A DNA stretch of 64,000 bases from Chrysopilus asiliformis (GCA_964034945.1 OZ035962.1:82295942-82359941); one strand, 5' to 3'; shown: positions 1 through 12,326, numbered from the stretch's first letter. Numbers and translations are program-made. Notes: generated from the letters alone by a model not told the origin.

Positions 1-739
1 AAAGATCGACGGCGATATTTTGGCGAAAATTTTAATAGGCCTGCCATTTTCAGAATCTTGCCTGCAAAACATCTTTTGGTGACTCCTTAAGAAAACCAAA
101 AAAAATCATTTTAAGGTCCTGTGTCACAACTACAAATTTTGGGTCCCCCGCAAAAAGTTTGTGGAACCTCTTGCAAAATAAAAACATCGTATCACTATCA
201 CTACGAAATTTCGGATGATTTTTTTCGGATGAAAAATGAAAAATATTCCAAACCACGTTTTCAAAATATTGCAGAAAACAGTTACTATCTTCTTTCCGAT
301 GCGCGGATTGTTCATTTCTGGTCCCGAATAAGTTACAATACGTTGCATTTATAAGAACGTAACTAGAAATTCTGAGGCCACCGCGAAAAATTTTGGTTCA
401 TTGTTAAAATCGTCATCTTTTTTTGTAGCCCAAAACCTCGAAACAGTAGCAGCGTGGCCCAAAAGAGGTAAACTGACTAAGTAGACCATAGGTCATGGGT
501 TCAAACCTCGCTCGGCACGCTGTCATTTCAAATTCACTCAACTTGCTTTGTAGAAGTTAACTCTAACTCGATCTCTGCTGTTGATGAGTTGCAACGGAAA
601 AACCATACAAATGTTACAACTCATCCATTGCTCGCAATTCATGTAAAACTATAGGTAACATTCACCCATATTGCGATTGTCGTGTCGTTTTCGACTAGAT
701 TCGTACGGGTGAATGTTTCATGGAACCCCGGTAGGAAAA
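1..739. other. intergenic; weak tRNA-like (SINE-like?) stretch
   Basis: I see no gene here. Around 465-530 there is a stretch with a pol III B-box-like motif (GGGTTCAAACCTC near 508-520) and a weak A-box-like motif about 40 bases upstream. The acceptor and T stems do not close properly, so this is at most a tRNA-derived SINE head or a degraded tRNA pseudogene. The remainder is AT-rich with no recognisable domain. Confidence 0.3.
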
Positions 740-999
740 ATAAGTGATTCAAAAGTGCTTTCCTCGTAGTTTTTCAAAGTACTTTGAAATTACAGTGATT
801 CTATTTTGTTTTTCAATACCCATGTCCCACGCTTAAAGTACGTTTTAAAACTAGTTTGCAAAGCAAAGTAATTGGAGGAAAGCATTTTCAAAGCAGTTTA
901 TTAAAACAATCTTAATTCACTATATTTGCGGAGTTTAGGTATGCAATTCGTACCAAACGCTCATATTTATTCATTGCTTTCCATATTTCGAATAAATAA

Positions 1000-1760
1000 A
1001 AAGCAAAATACAAAAAAATGGAAAAATAAGTGTCAAGTCGCGACCGGGATTCGATTCCATGTCCGTGCAATTTGTTATATTTCTATTTGCGTCTTTGTTC
1101 TTCCGGAATATTGACCACTAATCTATGCGTTCTTCTGGTGAAGATAAATCGAAATTAGTATACTAAGCGAAATTTTAACACTAAACATACCAGCACTTAA
1201 TACATACCTATTTCTACCATAGGCGGTCAAATGACCGGCTGTGGTAGATAACGGTATATGACAAGTATTAGTCAAAGTAAACAAAATATAAATAAAAAAT
1301 AATAATAGAATATTAAGTGTATATATAATAAATAGAAAAAGTCATGAAGTCAAGTGCGCAAAAAAGATAAGATTTTATGGGTTTTTTAAATGCAAAAGTG
1401 CATAACCGGTCAAAAGACCGCTTATGGTATGTTTAGTGTTAAAGATGACCATTAAATTACGGATTTAATTAATTTTCCCTTAATTTAAACAAAGAACATC
1501 TGCTAATTTGAAAATTAAAAATGTTTCTATTGAATATATATTTAAGAAAATCGAAAAACCAAAAAAAAACGTGTTTGAATGGACTTTCATGGGGACTACT
1601 TTCGATGGAGATATTTTTAAAAGTAGTTTTTGTAAACTACTTTAAAAGTAATGAGAAAAAAGTACTGTGCTTTTTTGAAGCATTTAAAAAGTACACTGAA
1701 AAATCGGTTAAAAGTATTGGCTATGGGAATAAGTTCTTAGCGATTGTGAATAAATTTCGC
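1000..1760 (+). repeat. dispersed repeat P2, copy 1 (interrupted by a TTAA MITE)
   Basis: This stretch is recognisably similar to 11320-11740 on the opposite strand. Shared segments include the block around GATTCGATTCCATGTCCG, the 'GCGTTCTTCT' block, the part just before and after the MITE, and a tail rich in AAAGTA/TACTTT motifs such as AAAAAGTAC. The class is unknown: there are no terminal repeats and no coding domain. The MITE at 1179-1438 is absent from the second copy, which supplies the empty site. Confidence 0.6.
1179..1438. mobile_element. piggyBac-like MITE with TTAA target duplication
   Basis: The 260-bp element has perfect 13-base terminal inverted repeats, CACTAAACATACC at the left and GGTATGTTTAGTG at the right. 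It is flanked on both sides by TTAA (1175-1178 and 1439-1442). Inside each end is a GGTCAAATGACCG-like hairpin. The second copy of the host repeat, at 11320-11740 on the other strand, runs straight across the site with a single TTAA. TTAA duplication is the hallmark of piggyBac (and Kolobok); no transposase is present. Confidence 0.8.
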
Positions 1761-1918
1761 TACACGCTCCGTATGCACGCGTCCCCATCAACCATTACTT
1801 GGCTTTGGAAGGTTTATGTGTGAGCATTCAAACATAGGATGTGACATTTATTGGAAGCGTAAACAACTATTATTTCTCTCTTTGCTGAAAAATTTTCAGC
1901 ATTTTTTGAAAATTTTTA

Positions 1919-2959
1919 ATGTCGAGGGTAATATGTAGGATTTTTACTTCATTACAATTTTTCGAAGAAAAATGCCGCGAAATCGTATTGTTTGCTTGTG
2001 GAAGCCATGCTCTACCAGAATCCGCATGCAGATTTTGGATGCATCGCTTTAAAAGTAGTGATTTCGATGTTAGAGACCAAGAACGTGATGGAGCCCTGAA
2101 AAAGATTGAAGACGAGTAATTGAAGGCATTTCTTGATGAAGATCCTTGCCAATCGCTTGAAGAACTTGCGGAAGCATTGGGAGTTGATCGCTCCACTATT
2201 GGAAAATGCGTACATACCATGGGAATGATCATCAGTCGGAAATTGGGTTCCGCATGAGTTGAAAGAAAAAGACATTGAGAGACGATTGGTGACATGCGAA
2301 ATGCTGCTTCAAAGACAACAAAAGAAGGGGTTTCTGCATCGAATCATTACTGAGGATGAGAATCGGGTGTATTACGACAATCCTAAACGTCTTAGAGCCA
2401 AGGTTATGCCCGGTGGGCCCGGCACTTCCACGCAAAAGCGAAATATTCATGCGGTGAAGGTAATGCTGTGCATCTAGTGGGATTTGAAGGGCGTTGTGTA
2501 CTATGAGCTTTTGAAACCGTCAGAAACCATCAGTGGCGAAGTCTAGCGACGTCAACTTGAAGCGAGGTATTGACGAAAAACCTGGGGAATGGGCGTTTGA
2601 AGCGAGTAATTGGCGAAAAACGTCCAAAATGGGCCGATAGGCATGACAAGTTGATTCTACTCCACGACACCGCAAGGCCCCACATTGCTAAACCAGTCAA
2701 AACATACCTAGAAGAGATCAACTGGGAAGTCCTACCCCACCCGCCATACGCTCCAGACATTGCCCCTTCTGATTACCATTTGTTTAGATCGATGCAGTCA
2801 GGTTTTACTGGAATGCGGTTCCATTCATATGAGGAGGTGAACAAATGGGTGCATGACTGGATCAGCGCAAAAGAGCAGGCCTTCTTTACTCAACGAATCC
2901 GTCTTTTGCCTGAAAGATGGACTAACGTTATAGATTCCAATGGAATATACTTTGAATAA
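1919..2959 (+). pseudogene. mariner (D,D34D) transposase, degenerate
   Basis: Remains of a mariner transposase lie across several frames. The N-terminal helix-turn-helix part (FKSSDFDVRDQERDG, then LDEDPCQSLEELAEALGVD) runs through an in-frame TAA at about 2117-2119. The middle part (2259-2477) carries GFLHRI, YYDNPKR and KVMLCI. The C-terminal part (2570-2956) carries the second aspartate in LLHDTARPH and the third in PDIAPSDYHLF, separated by 34 residues as in classical mariners, and ends RLLPERWTNVI..NGIYFE. Stops and frame changes disrupt at least three points, so it cannot be active. The first catalytic aspartate sits in TEDENRV, where the family usually has a TGDE-type motif. I could not find terminal inverted repeats with confidence. 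Confidence 0.92.
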
Positions 2960-3026
2960 AATCTATTTGTAATTTGAAGCAAAAATAAGAAAGATTTTTC
3001 ACAAAAAAAAATGATAAGAACTAACC

Positions 3027-3190
3027 CGGCCTTTACACGCGACTGTAAAGTCTGTCAGTAGCACAGACTTCAAATGTCAAATTACTGACAACGAATTAAA
3101 ATACATTTAGCGAACTGGCAATCAATGCATTTACACGAGTCTGTGTCAGCGACTGTGTCAGCTCTACAGACGCGTGTAAGGGCCGCGTAA
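3027..3190. mobile_element. short unclassified MITE
   Basis: An inverted-repeat unit of about 160 bp. The left end reads CGGCCTTTACACGCGACTGT and the right end, reverse-complemented, reads CGGCCCTTACACGCGTCTGT, so 18 of 20 bases match. Inside are repeated GTCTGT/ACAGAC words. No target duplication is clear enough to place it in a superfamily. Confidence 0.6.
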
Positions 3191-3316
3191 TTCCGATAGC
3201 CAATACATTCCAAATCCATTTTAATTTGCTTTCGTTTAAAGAACTTTGAAATTTCCGAAAAGAACCTCTCAAATATTGTCATAGTCAGCGAGACTATTAG
3301 TGATTAAATGCAGTGT

Positions 3317-3820
3317 TTTTATACCCGTATGGTGAAACCAAAGGGTATATTAACTTTGCCTTACCGTTTGTAATGCCAAGATCCCGTTATCACACACAAA
3401 AATGAATCACACCAGTGATAAAAAAAAGTTGAATTTTGCATGTCCGTCCGTCCGTCTGTGGCGCGGATTGCGAGCGCACGGATTGAGCTACAGACTTGAA
3501 ATTTGGCACAGATCCGTTTTTTTGTAAAATGCGAGGCTAAGTTTGTTAATGGGCAAAAATGGATCATTAGGGGGGGTACCCCCCATACGAACGAAGACGA
3601 TTTTTGCGAATATCTCAAAAACGGTGCATCTTATCAAAAAAGTGCAAGAACAAAACTTATTTAGGACATGATTCTACATAAAACGTCCATAAATCAAAAT
3701 CCGTTTGGAATAAATTTAAAAAAATCTTATTGGAAAATTTGACTCAAAGTGGAATTTTGGTACAATTTTTCGAATTTTGATACGACTATCACCATACGGG
3801 TTTTCAATAATTGCCAGATT
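3317..3820 (+). mobile_element. DINE-1/mini-me-like Helentron repeat, family H2, copy a
   Basis: The order is TATACCCGTATGGTGA (5' subterminal repeat), a GTCC/GTCT microsatellite at about 3441-3460, a body with AGACTTGAAATTTGGCACAG, then TCACCATACGGGT (matching 3' subterminal repeat, about 3789-3801). The terminal stem-loop that should follow is cut off after CAATAATTGCCAGA. Five other H2 copies lie in the window, at 6027-6618, 22226-22282, 26095-26652, 31521-32043 and 61205-61760. It is non-coding and would depend on an autonomous Helentron. Confidence 0.8.
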
Positions 3821-5146
3821 TTAATTTAATTACTTTGTATTTGTGTTTTAATTTAATTACTTTGTATTGTCGTATTGTCATTTTAATAGAAAAAGTCATT
3901 TTTAATAGAACTGGTAAGTGTTTAAATTTTCACATAAGGAAAGTTTGTTAAAAAAAATATTTTGGTTAATAAATAAAAATTCTCAATCCCACTTTTTTTT
4001 AAAATCCTTACTAAAAGCCAAAATAATCACATGAAAATTTTGTTAGTAACACTTTTACAAAAAAGAAACAATAATTAGAACTACAATCAAATTAACATAG
4101 ACATTTTTGTTGAATAGCACTTAGTATTGATGTAAAATCAAGAATAAAATCCCACTTGAAATGTTTTACAATTTTATCGCTTTATGGTCAGCAAATCTGC
4201 CATTTGTTGTTTTGCATTCGAATGGAGCCTGCAAGCAACAAGTGGAACAAATGTAAGCAATTGCCGCTACCGATATGAAAATATTTTTCTGGTCATTGTC
4301 TCATAAAGGAAAAACTTTACTGGAAATTGAAACTGAATTGTATTGTAATTAGAGAGCCACCACTAGTCGACTAATTTCACTTGTGTCTAAAAAAAATTGT
4401 GATTGTAGAAGAACGGAGAACTAATGCCGGCTGTATGACAGAATTTTATGGAAAGAATTTTTTTTTATTTCAAAAAGAATTACGAATTCATTCAAAAACA
4501 GTAAAATCAGACAAAAATAAAATAAGCAACCGCATAAATAACATTAAAACCTTAATTAACCCTTATTGACTAATTGGGTGTGTCTAAATTCAGAGTCAAA
4601 TAAAAGTTCCCGATAAAATTCAAATGAAAATCCTAATGATTCAAACTCGAATTCTATTCCGATTGAAATGTGATTAATAACGTATTAGAAAAAAATTTGA
4701 GATTTGATAATTTCAAAATCAATTGACATTTTTTAGATATTGAGATAAAAATTATGTTCAAATAGTAAAAGTACGGAAATTCTTATCGACGAAAGATTAA
4801 AAACAGAGTCATTAAACAAAGTGCGTTTTTTTTTATAAACTTCGATAGAATCGGATAGTGACCCGACTTTAAACCAAGATAAATTTATTAAAAAAGGGCA
4901 AGTGCGGTATTTTTTCCCAATCATAAAAAATGTTTGGTATTTATTTCTGGAAATTCAATTAACACTTCTTTTTTTTTTTGAAGATCACGCAAAATTTCAA
5001 TAGCATAAATATATTTGCTTGAAAAATTTTATTGCTTTGTAATGAACTGAGAAAATTTTCAAAAACATTTTGGTTGGTGGACGCACTTTTTTTTATATCA
5101 CATAAAAAAGCTTTAATCGGCAGGGTGTAATCGTCAAATCATACTA
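3821..5146. other. AT-rich intergenic sequence
   Basis: Low-complexity AT-rich sequence. A reading frame at 4381-4569 is lysine/asparagine-rich with no recognisable motif. No terminal repeats were noticed. Confidence 0.5.
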
Positions 5147-5490
5147 AAGGGTGGTTAAATTTTAAGGGCCGATGTTGAATGTGAACCACATCTAAACGTC
5201 AAGTTTTTTTCTGCATTTCATTTGACATTTCTCAATTTCAGACTAACTCAATTTGAACCATGGAAAGATACACAATCGAGCAACGCGTTAAAGTTATTCA
5301 GGCTTATTATGAAAATGGGCGTTCAAATCAAAATGCATATCGTGCACTTCGTGATTTTTTCGGTCAATTTAATCGTCCAAATGTGCGTACAATCGGAAAA
5401 ATCGTGCAAAAATTTGAGCAAACCGGGTCTGTAGGAGATGTGAAAACACCAGTGCATGCTCGTACTGCAGAAAATATTGCTGCTGTAGGC
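5147..5490 (+). pseudogene. 5' fragment of a mariner-superfamily element
   Basis: The left terminus reads AAGGGTGGTTAAATTTTAAG just after a TA, followed by a short 5' UTR and a start codon at 5260. The reading frame begins MERYTIEQRVKVIQAYYENG and continues through PNVRTIGKIVQKFEQTGSV and RTAENIAAV. This is the N-terminal helix-turn-helix region of an ITm (mariner/IS630) transposase. At about 5490 the frame runs into repeat P1, so the catalytic domain is missing. The open frame up to 5634 is therefore chimeric, and only residues 1 to about 77 are transposase. It is a different family from the mariner at 1919-2959. Confidence 0.85.
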
Positions 5491-5990
5491 ATACGGAAAG
5501 TAGCGCGAGTGATGGGTGGAGTAAGGGGAGAGGATAAAGTGATTTCGAAACTTAGCTCTTCCTCTATGTTACCCTTTCGCGAGGAAACTACCGAGCCGAT
5601 TGGCCTGAAGTTTAGCTCCACCATTAACCATTAAAAAAAATAAAATTTGAAAAAACTTAACCCGGCAACGGCGGGTATGCAAGCGAGTCTTCTATAAATA
5701 AAACTGTAGGGGGGGTTAAGGTTTCAAATTTTGGATTTGATCATAAATTTTGATATACACCGATGTATTTGGTGGTACTGAAGCGAAAAAAAAAACATTT
5801 TTAAATGGATGTTTGACTGTCTGTCTGTCCGTTTCTTCAGGCATCGCGCACTTTGTACTCGGGTGGAGTTACTTGTAGAATAAACGATAGGATTTTATCG
5901 TTATTAATCTCCCCTCTCCTTCGATACCCCTTCCATGATACCTTTTGAATCGACGAAGGGATTCGAATTCGGTTTTCATTATTAGAGAGA
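5490..5990 (-). repeat. dispersed repeat P1, fragment
   Basis: It shares segments, in reverse orientation, with 15640-15790: the 'Ca..TTTCGCGAGGAAACTACCGA' block and the GGGGAGAGGATAAAGTGATT block. It also carries the AACCCGGCAACGGCGGGTAT motif at 5659-5678, which recurs as TACCCGTCGTTGCCGGGTTA at 15549. A GTCTGTCTGTCC microsatellite lies at about 5819-5832, and CCTTCGATACCCCTTCC recurs inverted in 24880-25410. Edges are uncertain. The GC-rich palindrome plus GTCY tract suggests another Helentron-like family. Confidence 0.5.
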
Positions 5991-6026
5991 TCAGCCCTTA
6001 AGGAACATTTTCATCCACTAATATCT

Positions 6027-6618
6027 AACAAAAGCTATAATTGCCAATCTGGCAATTATTTAAAACCCGTATGGTGATGTGGCATTGTTCGAAGTTTAAT
6101 TGAACAGCGAACAGTTGTATCAAAATTCCACTTTGAAGTCAAACTTTTAAAAAAAAAATTAAAATTGATTCCAATCGGATTTTAATGTATGGAAGTTTTA
6201 TGTAGAATCATATTCTAAATAAGTTTTGTTCTTAGACTTTTTTGATAGGATGCACCGTTTTTGATATATTCACAAAAAACGTTTTCGTTCGTATGGGGGG
6301 TACCCCCCTAATGGTCCATTTTTGCCCATTAACGAACTTAGCCTTGCATTTTACGAAAAACGCATCTGTGCAAAATTTCAAGTCTCTAGCTCAATCCGTG
6401 CGTCCGCAATCCGCGCCACAAACAGACGGACAGACAGACAGACGGACAGACAGACAGACGGACAGACAGACAGACGGACGGACATGCAGAAATTAAATAT
6501 TTTTATCATTCTAAACACACTGGTGTAATTCATTTTTGTGTGTGATGACGGGATTTTGGCGTTACAAACGGTAAGGCAAATTTAATATACCCTTTGGTTT
6601 CACCATACGGGTATAAAA
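6027..6618 (-). mobile_element. DINE-1/mini-me-like Helentron repeat, family H2, copy b
   Basis: A complete H2 copy in reverse orientation. It has a terminal stem-loop with 10-base arms ATAATTGCCA/TGGCAATTAT, the subterminal repeat ACCCGTATGGTGA, a GACA/GACG microsatellite at about 6420-6484, and the opposite subterminal repeat TCACCATACGGGT ending in ATAAAA. Open frames over the microsatellite are repeat artefacts. Confidence 0.85.
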
Positions 6619-8199
6619 ATCCGATAAAGTGGACAGGTCCGTAATGTGGACAATGCCTGATTTCTAACTGTCCACATTAACCACACTGTAGATGATTCCC
6701 ATATAGAGTATCAAAATTAAATCCGATTATGGCACTGCAAAAATACTTTTTAACTAATTATCATGACCGCAAGGCTCCGTCCTTGGTTTTGGTCCAATAG
6801 TTTACTGGTCAAGGTCGATTGTAGTTTGCCCCACAAACGTTTCAAATTTTATCATTATATCGGCCAAAACTTTGCGTATTTTTGCCGGTAAATTGACCGG
6901 TAAGATTAATCCAATTTTCCAAAAAATAATTTAAACAAACGACAGTTTAAGAGTGTGTCGACTGCATTTGATTGTGTTTCTGTCGAATTGAATAAAAACT
7001 TTGGAAGGAAACGCTTGAAAAATATCAGAGCTCGTTTATGAAGAATGATTTTATGAAAACAAAAGGAAAATAATTGTGATAACCAAAACATTTATAACTG
7101 TTAGTAAATTAATAAAATTTCTTTAGATTAATCTTTATGTTGGTGAATGCAACGTAGTGGTTGGATAAAAGTTTCTGAACATTACAAAAACTTGTCTGAA
7201 AGTAATTTTTACTCTCACTTTATGAAATTTCGTCGAAATGTTCAATAAGCGACTTGATAAACGATTTAAGAGAAATGTAAACCTCTTTTGCACATTTTGC
7301 TCTCAATTTTTAAATGTTGGGTAAAATTTTCGATTTTCTTTACGATTTTTACAAGTTTCAAGAAATGACGAATATGGAATTTTGATTGAAACTTTTTTAA
7401 ATTTTAGCAAATTGTCATAACAAATATTGGTGCATTTTTTAAAAACCGAATAAAAGCCAGTTGGAAGCAAGATTCAAAGTCCATCATCCTCAGTAGACAA
7501 ACATAAAATTTTAATATAATTTACGATACACAAGCATTCCAAAAAGATTTCCCTCAACAGCCACAAACAAGAAAACATTTCCCACATTCAATATTTGACC
7601 GGAATCAACAATTCCACACTAAAATTAGCAATGAATGACTTCAAATTTCCCCAACATGAAATTCACTTGCAAAATGCGCGACCATACCTCAAAATAAAGT
7701 GCAATTTTTTACCTTTTGCTACCCGTTTGCCAGGAGTAATATTTGAACTGTTGAGTTATCATGATATTAAGAACAAATTAAAAATCGTTTCTCTTTGAAT
7801 AGTAATTAATTCCAGCAAAATAAAGACAGAAATCAAGAATTTAATCGCGAATAGCTTGGCTATAGTTTGATAAGTCAACTGAAAACTTTGCAAATTGAAT
7901 CTCCTCGCTTTGCCGCTGTTGCTTTAAAACCGGCGATTAGACGATGGTTATTATCAACTGGGCTGTGTTTGCTGTAATTGTCGTGGCGACTGCGATAAGA
8001 TATGGAACTCGAAGTACAGGATTTTTTTTCTGCATTTTATTGAAATTTTTTAGTGGAAGAAGACGAAGCTATCAAATTAGAAATGAGGAAATTAAAAAAT
8101 ATGACTGAGAGAAAATTATTTTTTGTGAAAATATCATCAGATGTGGAAGGAACGATGCGGGATTCTAGTTGTTGTGGTCAGTATCTGTTTTTGCTGAAA
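6619..8199. other. low-copy AT-rich sequence, no convincing gene
   Basis: No transposon signature was found. A frame at 7595-7798 (67 codons) follows a possible core promoter (AATAAAAGC at about 7449 and an initiator-like TCAGTA at about 7490). The predicted peptide has no recognisable motif, so I do not call it a gene. Confidence 0.4.
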
Positions 8200-9750
8200 A
8201 CAATAAAATTTGATTGACGGAATTTTAGTTTAGGTCTGGGTCTTGGCCACATCGTTTAATGGACATAAAAGCAATGCCTTTGGGTGGACAGAAACCAAAG
8301 TGACAGAAACAAGCAGCAATTCAATGGTTTCTACTCGCGGTAGACCGACAGATCAGTCTCGACAGAGCAATTACTATGCACTTGTCGACAGTACTCTATG
8401 CCATGGATTGATAATCAACATGAGTGGAACGTGAGGTCACCACGGTAGAAATTTCTCTTCTTCTCGGCGTGTTGTTTCTTCGACCCAATTTGGAAAATTG
8501 CAATCGCAGCGAGTAAAACGCGCAAAGTTGCAAAAAAATTTTATGCCCAGCTTCATTTCTCATTTCCAAGCGACTGTATGTTGACAGAGGCAGTCAGAAA
8601 ACTAGTCAACCAGTCCGGGCGGTGGGTGGGAGTGTCACCGTGAAATTATGTTGGACCGGAAAAGTCCATACCGTCTAGTTTTGCCATTTATTTATTTATT
8701 TATTTTTGGTTTTTTGAAAGCCAAGCGAATGGGGGTTGCGACGACAACCAGAAATAGTCGGAAAATGGGGACACAGCGAGCAGAGCCATTGAAATTTTCG
8801 CAAAGCGAATGATGTGAGGTGTTCCGAGGGATAGTTTAGCGGAAGGTGTGGTGACTATGGATAGTTATGGCTACTTAACTGCCCGATATAACGACATTTC
8901 AATGTCCGATAGGAAAGTCTCCTATTGTCTAATCAGAAAAACGGCAAGAATGTCCATTATTCACGCACTTTTCCACTTCGAATTCGATATCATTGGGAGA
9001 GTGGTGTCATCCTCACCCCCGAAACCACCAGCAGGCGATAGTCTCTGAAAAACCGACACCGAAGAAGCTTCCCGGGGAGGTAGGGGACCGCGGCCTGGCC
9101 TACTAATCAGTACAATGGCCTCGCGACATTCGTTGATTATTATGTTCTTTCGTTCTTGTTTTTGTTTCTGTTATTGTTTCTTGTTCCTGTCCTCCATTCG
9201 CCCCGCAAAGACTTCGCTTCATTTTGTCGCGCTGCTGTCCCTTTTCCCCGACGCGGCTGCCTTCCCTCGCCAACAACCAGCGTGCATTCCATTTCCGCTC
9301 GTTGCGGAGAGATGCGAGGAAATGCATTTCTCGACATCTTATGAAAATGGGGGCGGCCGGGCTGAACGAGCTAAGCTAAGGGATGATCTCGGGCAGTGAG
9401 TGAATGTCGGAGACGCCAAGGCAGCACAAAAGTAAAGCAATCGAACTGTCAAATTTTTCCATTTTCCAATGCGACGGACCGTTCCCTCCTGCGCCCGTGG
9501 CGCTGCGCCCCTTTTTCTAAACGCTGAATACGTATTTCGCTGGCTGGCGAAAATTCCACACCTACTTTCTGACAGCCACTCGCGAAAATCCACAAAATGC
9601 ACAAAAACAATCCAAAATAGCTGGATGGCATTCGCCAACATTTACCTTTCTACCAGATTACCGAAATTACTCGAATAATACATGATTTGCAGTGAAAAAG
9701 TCCTTTCTAGACAAAAACGCGAGCCTAGATTCCACTCGTCTCGCCCGTCA
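8200..9750. other. GC-elevated low-copy region, possible upstream region of a gene
   Basis: Base composition rises clearly above the surroundings, especially at 8990-9560, and CpG steps such as CTCGCGAAAATC and GACGCGGC are frequent. No repeat in the window matches it. Overlapping frames of 60-100 codons exist on both strands (for example 9115-9399 plus and 9339-9641 minus), but none shows a domain, and they are expected where GC content rises. It may be promoter or 5' UTR sequence of a gene outside or with exons I cannot see. Confidence 0.35.
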
Positions 9751-11319
9751 CACAAATTAACATCTTACGGTTGTACTCGATTGGTTTGTTAATTGCGGCC
9801 ACTTTTCTTCATTACAAGCACTTTACGCGAGTTTTTTACACGGCAAAGGGAGTTTTTGTTCCGATTTTTATCCTTTTTTCCAATAATATGACAATGTATA
9901 AGAAAATCGCTTTAATTAATCTCCCCAACGAAAGTGGACTTGACAAAGGCAGGGTTGTGACTTTTTGATGGCCGAGGGAAGTTTATTCCATAAAAACGAA
10001 GAAGATAATGCCATAAAAGCGAAGTAGATTCGGTGGATAGCGAAGTAGTTTTATTTTCTATAAAAATTAGTGTGAACAAAATTCCCTTTTTTCTCATTTC
10101 ATTAATATTCTCATTTCATTAATATTAATATTCTATTGTGGAAAGAAGATTGGCCGACACTTTATAATTCATTTTTCGGATTTCTTAAAATTGTATTCAA
10201 TAGAAATCTTTTAAACAGAGCGCCATCTGCAAGTGAACTGAGGAAGACAAAACAGCTATAATTTCTTCACTATTTTTTCATAGGTTTTTTTAGACTTTTT
10301 ACTTAATTTTTTATAAAAAATTTGAAAAAAATTACATTAAGTTTTACGTAATGTAATTTTTTTCAAACTGTTTGCTTTCATGTTGTCTTCGTTATTAATT
10401 TTTTTTAAATATTTTTCAAACGATTTTTCCCATCATTTTTTTACAGGTGTATTTAAAAAAATCTTTTTTTCGAAGGGAGAAATTTGTATCGCATTTTTTT
10501 TACTTTTTAGGACAAAATCAATAAATTTAAATATAATTTTTGCAATTTTTATTATTTTGTTCGTCTTTTGCAATTCTACAAAAAAAATTAAAAACTATCT
10601 AACGGATTCAAGGAAGTCTTCGTCGTTTCTCCTGGTGATTTTCAACCATTTCTGATAGCTCCTGTAATACGAAAAATTAAGAAATTAAAAAGGTCTACAG
10701 TTTTAAAAAAAATGTTTGCCGATTACCCGATAGGTTTCATTCAAAAACGCTTTCGTACAATAAAAAAGAATATTAAATATCTTCTAATTTAGACAGAATT
10801 TTAAAAAAAATTACTTAAAATCAATTCCTCCAGCTGTCGGCAATTTTTCTAAACGGAAATTGATTTAAATCGATGATTTAAACAGAGAAAATCGAGCAAA
10901 ACAATAAATTACAAAAGAATTTCAACTTCGTCGAGAATCTCCATATGATAATTTCTATCAATTTCTATCAATTTCTATCAATTTATATGTGCTATAGGAT
11001 TGCTATTTTCAGTAGTGTAAAGCCATTGTAACTATATTTTTTCAACAAATTTATTGTTTTCGTCAGAATTTTATCCAGGATTTAAATTTACCCGCAATAA
11101 ATACGAATAGAATAGTTTTCTAGTTACAGGCTAGGTTCAACTGGTGCCACTGACGGCCGCGGATGCACGGGTGGCGCTACGATTGTTACAAAGAATTGAA
11201 ATAAAATATTTCTTGCTATATTGATATATTCTATTTATATACTATATTATATTTAAAAGGGAGTTTTTTTACATTTGATGATTAAAAAGGATGAAACTTT
11301 TTCCCATCTCGGATTTCAA
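9751..11319. other. AT-rich intergenic sequence with short repeats
   Basis: No gene recognised. It contains a perfect hairpin at 10321-10367 and a run of 10-base units (ATTTCTATCA, three and a half copies) at about 10951-10985. Confidence 0.5.
10321..10367. repeat. perfect hairpin, 19-bp arms
   Basis: Arm 1 at 10321-10339 begins TTTGAAAAAAATTACATTA and arm 2 at 10349-10367 is its exact reverse complement, with a 9-base loop. It could be a tiny MITE remnant or a transcribed stem-loop. No flanking duplication was seen. Confidence 0.75.
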
Positions 11320-11740
11320 TGTACTTGAAGTGAAACTACTTTAAAACTACTTTAAAATGTAGTTTTAACCGACTTTATAGTGTTCTTTGAAAAAGCACAT
11401 TTAATAGTACTTTTTCCTCATCTTGAATAAAAAAACTACTTTCAAAATATTTTAAAAATACTTTGTGGAAAGTAATTTCTCTGAAAGTCGATTCACTCAC
11501 ATTTTTTTTTCTTTTTTCCGATTTCTTAAATATAGAAGAAGTTATTTGTTTGAATTAGGTAAAAATTAATTAAATCGGTAATTAGATGATCATCTTTAAA
11601 ATTTCGCCTAGTACACCAATTTCGACATATTTTCACTAGAAGAACGCATCAGTGACAAAGTGCCCGGAATAACAAACACGCAAATAGAAATACAAAAATT
11701 TGCACGGACATGGAATCGTATCCCTGTTGCGTATTTGGCC
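11320..11740 (-). repeat. dispersed repeat P2, copy 2
   Basis: Reverse-complement relative of 1000-1760, including the GTGCAAATTTTTGTATTTCT block, the GCGTTCTTCT block and the AAAGTAC-rich tail. It lacks the TTAA MITE present in copy 1 and so shows the pre-insertion state. Confidence 0.65.
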
Positions 11741-11801
11741 CTTTTTAATTTTTTTTTTATTTTTATTTTTTTTTTATTCGAAATATGTAAATTAATTAAA
11801 A

Positions 11802-12235
11802 AATATCAGTTGTGATCGATATAAAACTTTCCTCTGCAATATTTAGTTTCAGAAAAAACATGTTCAAAACAAATATTTTTCAAACATCTTGAGAACCGTT
11901 AAAGATATGTAAAAACCGTTAACGGAAAAAATGCATGAAATTTTATTTTCTTTGAATTTAGTTATAAACATTTTTTTCATAAAAGTGCATAGTTTTCGAG
12001 ATTTTAAAAAAAACTTTTTTTTTCTTTTTTTTTCTAATTTCTTTAGAAGCGTAAGAGACACAAAAAACCGTTAAAGCAGAAAATAGAAAATTTGATATCC
12101 TTTCAATTTTGTTATATTCACTTTGCTCCAAAAAGTTCATAGGTTTTGAGAAATTTTAAACGAAATTTTTCCAAAAATTTGTATGAAAGATACCCGTTAT
12201 AGCTACTGTTACTTTTCGAAAACTTGACAGAAAAC
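11802..12235 (-). mobile_element. DINE-like Helentron repeat, family H4, partial copy
   Basis: Starting from the lower coordinate, the reverse strand ends with GCAGAGGAAA (3' subterminal repeat, 11828-11837), then a degenerate hairpin and CACAACTGATATTT. The interior (ATCTTTAACGGTT-type blocks) resembles 58230-58400. The 5' half with the GTCY tract is not recognisable, so the upper boundary is approximate. Confidence 0.6.
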
Positions 12236-12326
12236 TACGATTTTTATAAAACTTATTTACAAAAAATTTCAAATTATTTAATTGTTTTGAAAAGAGGAAG
12301 GGGAATTCAAATTTTCATATATTCGC

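Noticed and set aside
465..530. tRNA gene suggested by a B-box-like GGGTTCAAACCTC
   Set aside because: Acceptor and T stems do not pair properly and no anticodon arm can be drawn; at most a SINE or pseudogene.
1030..1080. B-box-like GGGATTCGATTCC
   Set aside because: It belongs to dispersed repeat P2 and lacks an A box and cloverleaf.
5490..5634. C-terminal part of the frame beginning at 5260
   Set aside because: It is translated repeat P1 fused to a truncated transposase, not part of a protein domain.
9115..9641. Overlapping 60-100 codon frames on both strands
   Set aside because: Mutual shadows in a GC-rich stretch with no motif or start context.
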